A DNA stretch of 64,000 nt, taken from positions 868,001 to 932,000 of the forward strand of contig NZ_LT821227.1 of NCBI RefSeq assembly GCF_900169485.1. The letters are read 5' to 3'. Source of the DNA: Phoenicibacter congonensis. GTDB taxonomy: Bacteria > Actinomycetota > Coriobacteriia > Coriobacteriales > Eggerthellaceae. The position numbers and the translations under genes were made by a program. The notes beneath the pieces are model-generated. The model did not search any database. It saw only the letters and a program-made list of their open reading frames with translations, and was not told the DNA's origin. Shown here piece after piece: positions 35,022 through 44,100 of this stretch (its first letter is position 1; every line of letters begins with the position of its first letter).

Positions 35022-35061
35022 CATTGTGGGAAAATCTAAACTTTTGGATTTTCCTACAATG
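35022..35061. repeat. 40-bp near-perfect palindrome at the left of the tet(W) segment
   Basis: Arms of 19 bp (CATTGTGGGAAAATCTAAA and near-complement, with two G-T wobbles) around a 2-base centre. It lies where GC-rich protease DNA changes to AT-rich tet(W) DNA. It could be a terminator protecting the two sides, a recombination site, or an end of the mobile segment. Confidence 0.65.
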
Positions 35062-35266
35062 CCAACTACGGCGGAATCCCTCCCACTCCTTATATCTTTC
35101 TGTATACATTGAATTTGTATTTAGTAAAATGCAGACAACACCACGGATCGGCTTTTGGTTGGACAATTCCAACCAAACACCACAGCAGACAGCAGAAAAC
35201 ATTCTGAACGCTAGGAAGCCGGTATGATTGTTACATATAAGGGGAAGAAAAATTTCTTTTAGGTAC

Positions 35267-35295
35267 TTGCTTTCCTAAAACTGATGTGATACAAT
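35267..35295 (+). promoter_or_regulatory. tet(W) promoter
   Basis: TTGCTT (35267-35272), 17-bp spacer, TACAAT (35290-35295), about 28 bp before the leader peptide start. The arrangement corresponds to the known tet(M)/tet(W) promoter region. Confidence 0.65.
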
Positions 35296-35323
35296 GATTT
35301 AATCCAGAAAAGGAGTAAAAAAT

Positions 35324-35347
35324 ATGCGGCAAGGTATTCTTAAATAA
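35324..35347 (+). CDS. Short leader peptide upstream of tet(W)
   Basis: Seven-residue peptide MRQGILK preceded by AAAAGGAGTAAAAAAT. The same start region is present before tet(M) in Tn916. Its coding bases (GTATTCTTAAAT, 35334-35345) can pair with ATTTAAGAATAC at 35419-35430, so ribosome movement through it can reshape the leader RNA. Confidence 0.65.
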   Translation: MRQGILK

Positions 35348-35515
35348 AACTATAATCAAATAGTGGGAACAAAGGATTATGATAGCTCCTTTTGTAGTGG
35401 CTTAGTTTTTTGTACCCAATTTAAGAATACTTTTGCCTTATCAATTTTGACATATCCCCAAAAACAGCAATCACAAACAGGTGTATGCTGTATATGTGTA
35501 TGTCCGCAACTTATA

Positions 35516-35554
35516 ATCCCCAGTGGTAAAAGTATTTTACTGCTGGGGATTTTT
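35516..35554 (+). terminator. Attenuator hairpin in the tet(W) leader
   Basis: ATCCCCAGTGGTAAAA pairs with TTTTACTGCTGGGGAT and is followed by TTTTT, a Rho-independent terminator 35 bp before tet(W). It is the counterpart of the tet(M) attenuator: tetracycline-slowed ribosomes are expected to prevent its formation and allow readthrough. Confidence 0.8.
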
Positions 35555-35588
35555 ATGCCCTTTGGGGCTGTAAAGGGAGGACAATCAC

Positions 35589-37508
35589 ATGAAAATAATC
35601 AATATTGGAATTCTTGCCCATGTAGACGCTGGAAAGACGACCTTGACGGAGAGCCTGCTATATGCCAGCGGAGCCATTTCAGAACCGGGGAGCGTCGAAA
35701 AAGGGACAACGAGGACGGACACCATGTTTTTGGAGCGGCAGCGTGGGATTACCATTCAAGCGGCAGTCACTTCCTTCCAGTGGCACAGATGTAAAGTTAA
35801 CATTGTGGATACGCCCGGCCACATGGATTTTTTGGCGGAGGTGTACCGCTCTTTGGCTGTTTTAGATGGGGCCATCTTGGTGATCTCCGCTAAAGATGGC
35901 GTGCAGGCCCAGACCCGTATTCTGTTCCATGCCCTGCGGAAAATGAACATTCCCACCGTTATCTTTATCAACAAGATCGACCAGGCTGGCGTTGATTTGC
36001 AGAGCGTGGTTCAGTCTGTTCGGGATAAGCTCTCCGCCGATATTATCATCAAGCAGACGGTGTCGCTGTCCCCGGAAATAGTCCTGGAGGAAAATACCGA
36101 CATAGAAGCATGGGATGCGGTCATCGAAAATAACGATGAATTATTGGAAAAGTATATCGCAGGAGAACCAATCAGCCGGGAAAAACTTGCGCGGGAGGAA
36201 CAGCAGCGGGTTCAAGACGCCTCCCTGTTCCCAGTCTATCATGGCAGCGCCAAAAATGGCCTTGGCATTCAACCGTTGATGGATGCGGTGACAGGGCTGT
36301 TCCAACCGATTGGGGAACAGGGGGGCGCCGCCCTATGCGGCAGCGTTTTCAAGGTTGAGTACACCGATTGCGGCCAGCGGCGTGTCTATCTACGGTTATA
36401 CAGCGGAACGCTGCGCCTGCGGGATACGGTGGCCCTGGCCGGGAGAGAAAAGCTGAAAATCACAGAGATGCGTATTCCATCCAAAGGGGAAATTGTTCGG
36501 ACAGACACCGCTTATCAGGGTGAAATTGTTATCCTTCCCAGCGACAGCGTGAGGTTAAACGATGTATTAGGGGACCAAACCCGGCTCCCTCGTAAAAGGT
36601 GGCGCGAGGACCCCCTCCCCATGCTGCGGACGACGATTGCGCCGAAAACGGCAGCGCAAAGAGAACGGCTGCTGGACGCTCTTACGCAACTTGCGGATAC
36701 TGACCCGCTTTTGCGTTGCGAAGTGGATTCCATCACCCATGAGATCATTCTTTCTTTTTTGGGCCGGGTGCAGTTGGAGGTTGTTTCCGCTTTGCTGTCG
36801 GAAAAATACAAGCTTGAAACAGTGGTAAAGGAACCCTCCGTCATTTATATGGAGCGGCCGCTCAAAGCAGCCAGCCACACCATCCATATCGAGGTGCCGC
36901 CCAACCCGTTTTGGGCATCCATAGGACTGTCTGTTACACCACTCTCGCTTGGCTCCGGTGTACAATACGAGAGCCGGGTTTCGCTGGGATACTTGAACCA
37001 GAGTTTTCAAAACGCTGTCAGGGATGGTATCCGTTACGGGCTGGAGCAGGGCTTGTTCGGCTGGAACGTAACGGACTGTAAGATTTGCTTTGAATACGGG
37101 CTTTATTACAGTCCGGTCAGCACGCCGGCGGACTTCCGCTCATTGGCCCCGATTGTATTGGAACAGGCATTGAAGGAATCGGGGACGCAGCTGCTGGAAC
37201 CTTATCTCTCCTTCATCCTCTATGCGCCCCAGGAATACCTTTCCAGGGCTTATCATGATGCACCGAAATACTGTGCCACCATCGAAACGGCCCAGGTAAA
37301 AAAGGATGAAGTTGTCTTTACTGGCGAGATTCCCGCCCGCTGTATACAGGCATACCGTACTGATCTGGCCTTTTACACCAGCGGGCGGAGCGTATGCCTT
37401 ACAGAGCTGAAAGGATATCAGGCCGCTGTCGGTCAGCCGGTCATCCAGCCCCGCCGTCCAAACAGCCGCCTGGACAAGGTGCGCCATATGTTTCAGAAGG
37501 TAATGTAA
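35589..37508 (+). CDS. tet(W): Tetracycline resistance ribosomal protection protein Tet(W)
   Basis: 639-aa EF-G-like GTPase that binds ribosomes and releases tetracycline. Sequence and length match Tet(W) as I know it, ending in ...[11 protein letters not shown]1 motif AHVDAGKTT (10-18), DTPGH (G3) and NKID (G4) are present. The EF-G domain II and the domain IV-V region follow. GGGAGGACAATCAC precedes the ATG. The gene and leader are AT-richer than the ICE and read on the plus strand against minus-strand neighbours, so they came as a separate segment. Expression is likely inducible through the attenuator. Confidence 0.97.
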   Translation: MKIINIGILAHVDAGKTTLTESLLYASGAISEPGSVEKGTTRTDTMFLERQRGITIQAAVTSFQWHRCKVNIVDTPGHMDFLAEVYRSLAVLDGAILVISAKDGVQAQTRILFHALRKMNIPTVIFINKIDQAGVDLQSVVQSVRDKLSADIIIKQTVSLSPEIVLEENTDIEAWDAVIENNDELLEKYIAGEPISREKLAREEQQRVQDASLFPVYHGSAKNGLGIQPLMDAVTGLFQPIGEQGGAALCGSVFKVEYTDCGQRRVYLRLYSGTLRLRDTVALAGREKLKITEMRIPSKGEIVRTDTAYQGEIVILPSDSVRLNDVLGDQTRLPRKRWREDPLPMLRTTIAPKTAAQRERLLDALTQLADTDPLLRCEVDSITHEIILSFLGRVQLEVVSALLSEKYKLETVVKEPSVIYMERPLKAASHTIHIEVPPNPFWASIGLSVTPLSLGSGVQYESRVSLGYLNQSFQNAVRDGIRYGLEQGLFGWNVTDCKICFEYGLYYSPVSTPADFRSLAPIVLEQALKESGTQLLEPYLSFILYAPQEYLSRAYHDAPKYCATIETAQVKKDEVVFTGEIPARCIQAYRTDLAFYTSGRSVCLTELKGYQAAVGQPVIQPRRPNSRLDKVRHMFQKVM

Positions 37509-37558
37509 AGATACATAATCGTCAAGACGGCAACAATCAGAAGTTATGGAGGGTAACA

Positions 37559-37879
37559 ATGGAATATAGTAAGGAAGATTTAATGGAAGCAAAAAAGCAA
37601 ATTTGGGGAGTGGGAGAGAACATGGGAACAGAGGAAAGTAAAAAAATCTGGGAGGAGAACGCACAATTTTGGGATAATGCAATGGGTGACGAATCTAATG
37701 AATTTCACAGAGAGGTAGTGCGTCCCAAAGTAACGGAACTTCTATCTCCTAATCCTGCGGATTACATTTTGGATATTGCGTGTGGCAATGGAAATTATTC
37801 TTCGTATCTTGCACAAAGAGGCGCTTCGGTTGTCGCTTTTGATTACAGCAAAAAAATGATAGAATTGGCTCTCAGAGCC
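37559..37879 (+). pseudogene. Truncated SAM-dependent methyltransferase downstream of tet(W)
   Basis: About 107 codons from the first ATG (RBS GGAGGG). The frame has an N-terminal MEYSKEDLMEAKKQI segment, typical of a different small protein. A second start at 37622 (MGTEESKKIWEENAQFWD) leads into a class I methyltransferase with motif I LDIACGNGNY and acidic loop VVAFDYSKKMIELA. After about 37879 the sequence is antisense response-regulator and kinase DNA, so the last two thirds of the methyltransferase are missing. The first segment may be the relic of a second fusion. No activity expected. Confidence 0.75.
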
Positions 37880-37911
37880 AGTTCCTCGTCATCTACTGCT
37901 ATTACGTTCAT
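37880..37911 (-). pseudogene. 5' stump of a LytTR/AlgR-type response regulator
   Basis: The minus-strand ATG at 37911 overlaps the kinase stop (ATGA) and reads MNVIAVDDEELALRA, the canonical start of a receiver domain with its acidic pocket (DDEE). After about 14 codons it runs into the methyltransferase fragment at the palindrome GGCTCTCAGAGCC (37867-37879). The rest of the regulator is absent from the window. It was clearly the partner of the sensor kinase. Confidence 0.75.
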
Positions 37912-39200
37912 GAATTGCCTTCTAGCTTATTTGATTCGCGAGGGATGCGAATCGTCACCTGCGTGCCGTGGTTGGGCGCGCTTCTCACCTCAAGCGTCGC
38001 CCCGCTAATGTCGGCTAACCGCTTGCGGACGTTCTGTATGCCGATGTGTGCGGATGGGTCGAGGTCGCGGTCGGGATCAAAGCCGATCCCGTCGTCGACG
38101 ATAGAAATCTCATAGAACGCCTCGTCTTCTCTTGTGGATATACAGATCTCGCCTCCATCCTCTTTGACTGTGATGCCATGGCGGACGGCGTTTTCCGCGA
38201 GCGCCTGCACGGAAAGCGGCGGAAGAGAGAAGCCTTTCGATTGGATGTCGTAGCGGACGCGCAAGCGCTCTCCAAATCTCAGCCTCTCCAAGTCGAGGTA
38301 TGTGGCGGTGTGCTGCAACTCCTTCTCGAAGGGAATGGGGCTCTTGCTCGTAAGCGAAGCCATGTTCTCACGCAAGAATGCAGAGAAGCTGCCTATTGCC
38401 ACAACCGCTTCGGCGGGGTCACTTGAACATAGTTCGCGTATGCCGGTCAGTACGTTGTAGAGGAAATGCGGCTGTATCTGGCTGAGCATGATGTCCGAGC
38501 GTGCCTCAACAAGCTCGCGCTCGCGCTTCTCGAGCAGCGCCTTACGCTCGGACTGGATGTTCAGGAACACGAGGAGTATCGCGATTGCCACGAAAGAATT
38601 CATGAGTGCGACTCCGTAATTCAGCACCTGTATGATTTCAGCGACGATGGGAAGCGCTATGTAGCAGGCGAACCCAAGTAGCTCCTTTGCACTCAAGCAT
38701 GATCGATAGCGAACCACAATCGCGGCATTGCGCAAATGGAGGAAGACCGGTATCAATTGCGCCGCCAAGAAATACCGGCCTCGCATGTACCCATGCTCGG
38801 CGTCGACTGTGAAGAACATCCCGTTGAACAGAGATGCCACACAGCCAAGAAGATAGACAGCGAACAGCACGACTGAGAGCTTGAAGTAATCGTGCGTTAC
38901 CTCATGGCGCTTTGAGATGAATGCGACGATGTATCCTGTGAAGAAGAGAAATAAGGGCACAGGTGCAACATAAAAAAAGAATGTGCCAATAAGTACAAGT
39001 GCATATTCTACTTCGCCGAGCGGTAAAGCAAAGCACCAAGCCACCATGTCGCCGACCGCCATTATCAAATTGCACGCACAGATTCCGACGAAGCATCGGT
39101 TGACGTTATCTCTGCGGTCGCTGGATATGAGGACATATCCGCCAAGTATCAGACAGAGAAATGCGCTATAAGCATCGAATGCTATGTTGAATTGATCCAT
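37908..39200 (-). CDS. LytS/YesM-type sensor histidine kinase
   Basis: 430-aa membrane kinase. Six or seven hydrophobic segments fill residues 1-215. A short coiled coil leads to a His_kinase domain with phosphoacceptor H245 in QIQPHFLYNVL, followed by an HATPase with N-box LAENAVRHG and DDGIGFD. The N-terminal membrane array resembles peptide or small-molecule sensors of the Agr/7TMR type. Its stop overlaps the start of a response regulator that was destroyed by the tet(W) segment, so it is now an orphan. It diverges from the BASS transporter gene, 216 bp away. Confidence 0.88.
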   Translation of the reverse strand: MDQFNIAFDAYSAFLCLILGGYVLISSDRRDNVNRCFVGICACNLIMAVGDMVAWCFALPLGEVEYALVLIGTFFFYVAPVPLFLFFTGYIVAFISKRHEVTHDYFKLSVVLFAVYLLGCVASLFNGMFFTVDAEHGYMRGRYFLAAQLIPVFLHLRNAAIVVRYRSCLSAKELLGFACYIALPIVAEIIQVLNYGVALMNSFVAIAILLVFLNIQSERKALLEKRERELVEARSDIMLSQIQPHFLYNVLTGIRELCSSDPAEAVVAIGSFSAFLRENMASLTSKSPIPFEKELQHTATYLDLERLRFGERLRVRYDIQSKGFSLPPLSVQALAENAVRHGITVKEDGGEICISTREDEAFYEISIVDDGIGFDPDRDLDPSAHIGIQNVRKRLADISGATLEVRSAPNHGTQVTIRIPRESNKLEGNS

Positions 39201-39416
39201 CGCCCGTCTTTCTGCTTATCTGTCACGAACCATCCGCCGTCTCTGTCGTTTTCAACGACACTATTATCCGCTCAGAATCCACATGCGTCCAACATTGTGC
39301 TTTGATTGCTATTCTGAATCAGGGGTTTAACATCGCGTAAGCTGGATCCTGAATGCAAGAGTATACGAAGAAGTTCCTGGCTATTCATCAACGACCGAAA
39401 AAGTGAAAGGAATTTA

Positions 39417-40346
39417 GTGAACGAATACATCCAACGGTGCACTGCATTGGTAGTCCTCATCGTCGCAGGGGTAAGCCTCTTCTTTCCCGTCGCGGGCATT
39501 TGGGTGCAAACCTCATGGATCAATTATCTGCTCATGATTGTCATGTTTGGTATGGGTCTTACGATGAAGGTCGGTGATTTTGTTTCCGTGTTCACTTCTC
39601 CCAAAGAAGTGGTCATAGGTTTTGTAGGCCAATTCGCGTTCATGCCCCTTTTGGCCTACCTAATCGGCACCTTTTTTGGATTCGGTCCGGAGCTCATGGC
39701 CGGATTGGTCTTGGTGGGAACATGCCCGGGTGGGACTGCAAGCGATGTTATGACCTACTTAGCAAAAGGCGATGTAGCTCTTTCGGTGAGCATAACCGCC
39801 GTGAACACCTTGCTAGCGCCTATCCTTACACCGCTTCTTACCTTGGCGTATCTGGGTACAACCATGAATGTCGATGCGTTTGGGATGTACCTCTCTATCG
39901 TGCAAGTGGTCATCGTGCCGATTCTTCTAGGACTCTTGATTGGAAAGTTATTAGGGAATCGAGCGGCAACCGTCTCGAAAGGGATGCCCACCGTATCTCT
40001 CGTAGCGATTTGCCTCATTATTATGGCGGTCGTTTCTCACAATGCGCAGCAGATCTTCGCAACAGGCATATCAATCCTTGCTGCTTGCATCCTTCTCAAT
40101 CTGCTGGGTTATGCGGTAGGCTATCTTTTGGCAACCATCGCGAGATCTTCGCTTGCACGAAAGAAAGCACTTTCTTTAGAGATCGGCATGCAGAACTCGG
40201 GATTGGCGACCACGCTTGCCGCCACCGCATTTCCTAACATGGCATTGGCGACCGTGCCAGGCGCAATGTTCTCCGTTTGGCACAACATATCGGGCGCTTT
40301 ATTGGCATCTATTTTCCGAAGAATGGTAGACAGCGATAGCGACTAG
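39417..40346 (+). CDS. BASS-family (bile acid:Na+ symporter-like) transporter
   Basis: 309-aa integral membrane protein with about nine to ten helices and family motifs (MFGMGLTMKVGDF, GTCPGGTASDVMTYLAKGDVALSVSIT, EIGMQNSGLATTLAATAFP). BASS proteins import organic anions such as bile acids, pantothenate or 2-keto acids with sodium. The substrate cannot be told from sequence. Start is GTG with AAAGGAATTTA upstream. It is divergent from the kinase and convergent with the sortase 1 bp downstream. In a gut element a bile-related substrate is plausible but unproven. Confidence 0.88.
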   Translation: MNEYIQRCTALVVLIVAGVSLFFPVAGIWVQTSWINYLLMIVMFGMGLTMKVGDFVSVFTSPKEVVIGFVGQFAFMPLLAYLIGTFFGFGPELMAGLVLVGTCPGGTASDVMTYLAKGDVALSVSITAVNTLLAPILTPLLTLAYLGTTMNVDAFGMYLSIVQVVIVPILLGLLIGKLLGNRAATVSKGMPTVSLVAICLIIMAVVSHNAQQIFATGISILAACILLNLLGYAVGYLLATIARSSLARKKALSLEIGMQNSGLATTLAATAFPNMALATVPGAMFSVWHNISGALLASIFRRMVDSDSD

Positions 40347-40347
40347 A

Positions 40348-41046
40348 TCACGAGCCATCTGCATTAATCGTTTGCTTTAAAGTTGCGTAAACTACGGTAC
40401 GAGTATTGCTGGTTTGGTACGAACATGTTGCAAATGCGAATAATTGCGCGGCTTCAGAGGGCTGATCCAATAGAAGATCGACATTCTCCGTCATTTCAGA
40501 AATCGTCTCTGACTTATCTATTCGTATCCGCTCGTTGTTGGCGTCCACGATGTCTACCGCAAAGATTTTGAGTTCTAATGTCTCTCCACTGCGCTTGTAG
40601 ATAATGATGCGGCTATGCTCGCGTGCATAGGCCTCATCTGAGAAACTAGCGAAGTCCGCGAACACCGAACCGTCGCTCATGTGGTGCCCGTAGACCATCA
40701 CGAAGTTGGAGGCCAAGGAACACTCGCAGTCTATGTAAGGCGTTCCGTAATTGCCTTGACCGAACACGTTGCAATAAAGGTAAGCGTTGGGCGCATCGGG
40801 AGTTGCCTGCACTATCGGCTCGTCGATGTTAGTTCCTGGCACCTCAATCCAGGCCACAACTTCTGCAGGGAGGCTGTCCCATTCGATCTGCCTTCCAGAC
40901 TCCTCCTGGTCGAGGAACTCCTCGATTGTCTGAGATACATCCAATCTGCCCTCTTTTGGCGAGCAGACTATTGTGATGACAAGGGAGGTGATTATTGCCG
41001 CCATGACAACCCCTGCGATCTTTGCGAAAGCTCTTATTCTTTTCAT
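40348..41046 (-). CDS. srtB: Class B sortase
   Basis: 232-aa membrane-anchored transpeptidase. An N-terminal signal anchor (about 8-28) precedes the sortase domain with H121 in VYGHHMSDG, catalytic C208 in FATCSY and R216 in NTRTVVYA. It cleaves sorting signals and joins proteins to the wall or to pilin subunits. It lies 109 bp after the Cna-B adhesin, whose YPKTG signal is the likely substrate. Three other surface proteins in the window carry different signals (LPSTG, LAATG, LSATG) and may need a host sortase. Confidence 0.9.
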   Translation of the reverse strand: MKRIRAFAKIAGVVMAAIITSLVITIVCSPKEGRLDVSQTIEEFLDQEESGRQIEWDSLPAEVVAWIEVPGTNIDEPIVQATPDAPNAYLYCNVFGQGNYGTPYIDCECSLASNFVMVYGHHMSDGSVFADFASFSDEAYAREHSRIIIYKRSGETLELKIFAVDIVDANNERIRIDKSETISEMTENVDLLLDQPSEAAQLFAFATCSYQTSNTRTVVYATLKQTINADGS

Positions 41047-41155
41047 CTGTTGCTCCTCGTATTAGAAAGGTGGGACGCCATGCGAGCGCCCCACCCTGCC
41101 GATTCTTAGCTCTTCGCTAAGGTATTGCGTATGTCTGCAAGCGGCCTGCTCTCAG

Positions 41156-44100
41156 CTAGTCCTCATCGGAGGCTTCGAGCACTTCCTTTTCCATCTCGGA
41201 AATGGCATCTGCCTGCTTGCGCGCACGGCGGATATAGGCGTAAGTCGCGCCAGCCGCTCCGCAGAGCAGCATCACAGCAACGCTAGCCGTCGCAGGATCG
41301 ACCTCGGCGAAGGCTCCGGTCTTGGGATAGCCCTTGCCCGGGTTCTCTGGTTCGGGAACAGGCTCAGGCTCGGGGAAGCTCACAGTCTGACCCTCGTCGT
41401 CGATGTCCTCGTGGGTGGCGATGATGTTCTCTTCTGCATCGGAGAGCTTCTCGAAGAAGACGATGTCGTGTCCTGCGAGATCGCGCGTGTCGATCTCTAT
41501 CTCGACGTCGATCGTGCCGTCATGGGTCTCGGGTGTGAACTCGGTGGTGCCGACGATCGGCAAACCGTCATCGCCCATAGTCGGGTTTCCGGTCTCCTTG
41601 TCCATGAGCATGGTGAAGAGCTTGTATGCATTGCCCGGTGTGAGCCCCGTGTAGGCAACAGTGTCGATGAGCTTAACGTTCTCGCCAATGGTGCCCACGT
41701 TCGTTCCGGTCTCGCCGTCTCGTGCCTGGGTTGCGATGTCCACGACGCTCACGGTCTGGTCCACATCGTCGATATCGGCATGAACCATGTACTCGGCCCC
41801 CTCGAACTCCATGGCCTCGAAGGCCACGAGCTGTTTGCCAGCAAGCGTTGCGCCTTTGAAGATGAAGGTCACATCCACCGTCCCGCACGATTCCTTGGCA
41901 GTGAAGGTGGTACTTGAGGTGATGGCGTTACCCTCATCGTCGAGCGCGGCCTCGCCGGTCGCCTTGTCCATGAGCGTGCCGCACGCAGTGTACTCGTTGC
42001 CGGGGATGAGGCCGGTGTATTGAATAGTGTCCACGATCGTGATGTCTTCGCGAGCCTGGCTCTCGTGCGTTCCGCTCTCGGAATCCGCGGCTATCGTCTT
42101 CATGGTCTTTGGCATGTTCTCAAGCTCGAACTCGTGCGACTGCGCCATGGCACCGCTCTCGTCCCACTCGATCATGCCCTGGTCGTTCACCTTGAAATCG
42201 ATCACTGTCGGGTTGCCCTCGTCGTCGAGGTCTGCGATGACATAGCCATCTGGTGCCTCCACCTCTTGGATGTGGTAGCTACCATGCTTGGCATATGCGA
42301 GAGAGATGACGCCGTTCTCATTGGTGGCGAGCTCCTCGTCGAAGGTGCCCTCGTCGTTCCAGACGTGGAACTTGGCACCTGCCAGAGCCTTCTCAGGGTC
42401 GAGCGCGTCGACCTTCTTGATAGAAGGTGTAGTGGGTTCGTCGGTCACAGCCTCTTCGTGGTCGTATACCGAAACATCCTGTCCCGCATATTCGAGCGCG
42501 ACCGTCTTCTCTACGACGTCGAGCGCGAAGCCGTCCTTCGCCTTGGCCTCGTATACCGTGTAGGATCCGAGGTAGAACTCAGGAGTGGTCGCCTTGCCGT
42601 CATCGCCCGTGGTGAGCGTGGCGACGATCTCGCCCTCATGGGCCCGGATCGTGCCGTCGGGCGTGGCGATGGTCTCGGCCGCCTTAACGATGTATACCGA
42701 CTCGTTTACCGCATCTCCTGTGATGGAATCGGTCTTTGCGACAGTGATGGTGGCCTTCTGGGGCATGTTCGCGAACTCGATCACGAGCGGATCGTCCCAC
42801 CCGTTGTAGGCAGCGCCCACATGGAACGCCTTACCCTCAAGCTCCTTCACGTAGCCGTAGGGTGCCTGGACCTCCTTGAGCGTGTAGTCGCCCTCTTCGA
42901 GGAGCATCGGCAGCGTCAGCTCGCCTCGCTCGTTGGCAGTCCATGTGTCGATGGTCTCCTCCACTGGGTAGTGCGATGTGTAGGTGACGAGATCGCCGTT
43001 TTGGTCCTCAAGCTGGAAGCTCACGGGAAGCGGGACCTGACCTCCAGTCTCTGCGTCCACTTTGACCACCTTGAGCGGCGTCTGGGGGATGTGGTCATTC
43101 ACGAGCTGCGGAGGAAGATACTGGCCCTCCTCGCGGATGGTAGTCTTCCAATCCTCCACGGGAAGCAGGGTCTTTCCCCACTCCGCCTTGAATGCATCTG
43201 CCACATCTTGCGGGATCACCTCGTGCACGCGGTAGGTGCCGTATGCGAGCGCGCCCGTCCAATCGGCAGGCTTGCTCCAGCCGTTGACGCTGGCGTTGTC
43301 GTCCTTGGTAGTGGCAAGACCGTTGTCGTCCACCGTGATGGTGCACACGCGGTCGCCGGGCTCCACGAGCTTGCCCGTCACGGGCGAGAGGACGGCATTC
43401 TCGGAATCGTTGTAGAGCTCGAACTTGACGCCGGGAACGAGCACGCGCACGACTTCCTGGGGCATGTCTCCGTCGGGCTCGTCGTATACCGTCACGGGCA
43501 CCTCCTTCACGAGGCGGAAGTCACCGCGCTTCACGGTGTCTGGCACCTTCGGCGTGTTGTAGGTGTAGACGCTCTCGCCGACAGCGCCGTCTGGCGTGAT
43601 GCGAACGCAGAAGACCTTGGGGTCTCCTCCGTGCCCGTCATCGAGGTTGTAGCCCTGGGGTGCACGGGTCTCTTGGATGAGCACCGTGCCGAGCGGGATC
43701 GAAGCGTCCCCGTTGGTCTGGTAGTAGAGGGGGTCTCCCGAGTGCTTGTACTCGTCAGAGAGATAGGCGAATCCGTCAACATCGGTCTCGAAGACCCATG
43801 TGCGAGAAGGCTCGCCGGACGCCTCAGCTGATGCGGCATCCGTGTAGTCGCCTGCGAAGTAGCGCACTGTGAAAAGCGCGCCTTCGAGCGTGGCGTCGCC
43901 TTGCGGGCGGCTCTCGCCCGTATCGGCATCGACCTTGCCGACGAGCATGCCGACGGGATCTGACTGCGGGATGTCGGAGACGGTCTGGCCGTTAACGCGC
44001 GCGGTCTCGTCCGAGGCCACCTTCACCGGGTACACGGTCGGGTCGATCGCGTGCCCCGGTGCCTGCTTGGTCTCCTTCACCCAATAGTCGCCCGGCTCAA

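Noticed and set aside
37606-37616. GGAGTGGGAG as a possible second guaA attachment core
   Set aside because: Only a partial match, inside the tet(W)-linked fragment; probably chance.
42020-43831. Long plus-strand frame (603 codons) opposite the Cna-B adhesin
   Set aside because: Pure antisense shadow of a GC-rich, repetitive gene; Arg/Val/Leu-biased, no domains, no ribosome binding site.
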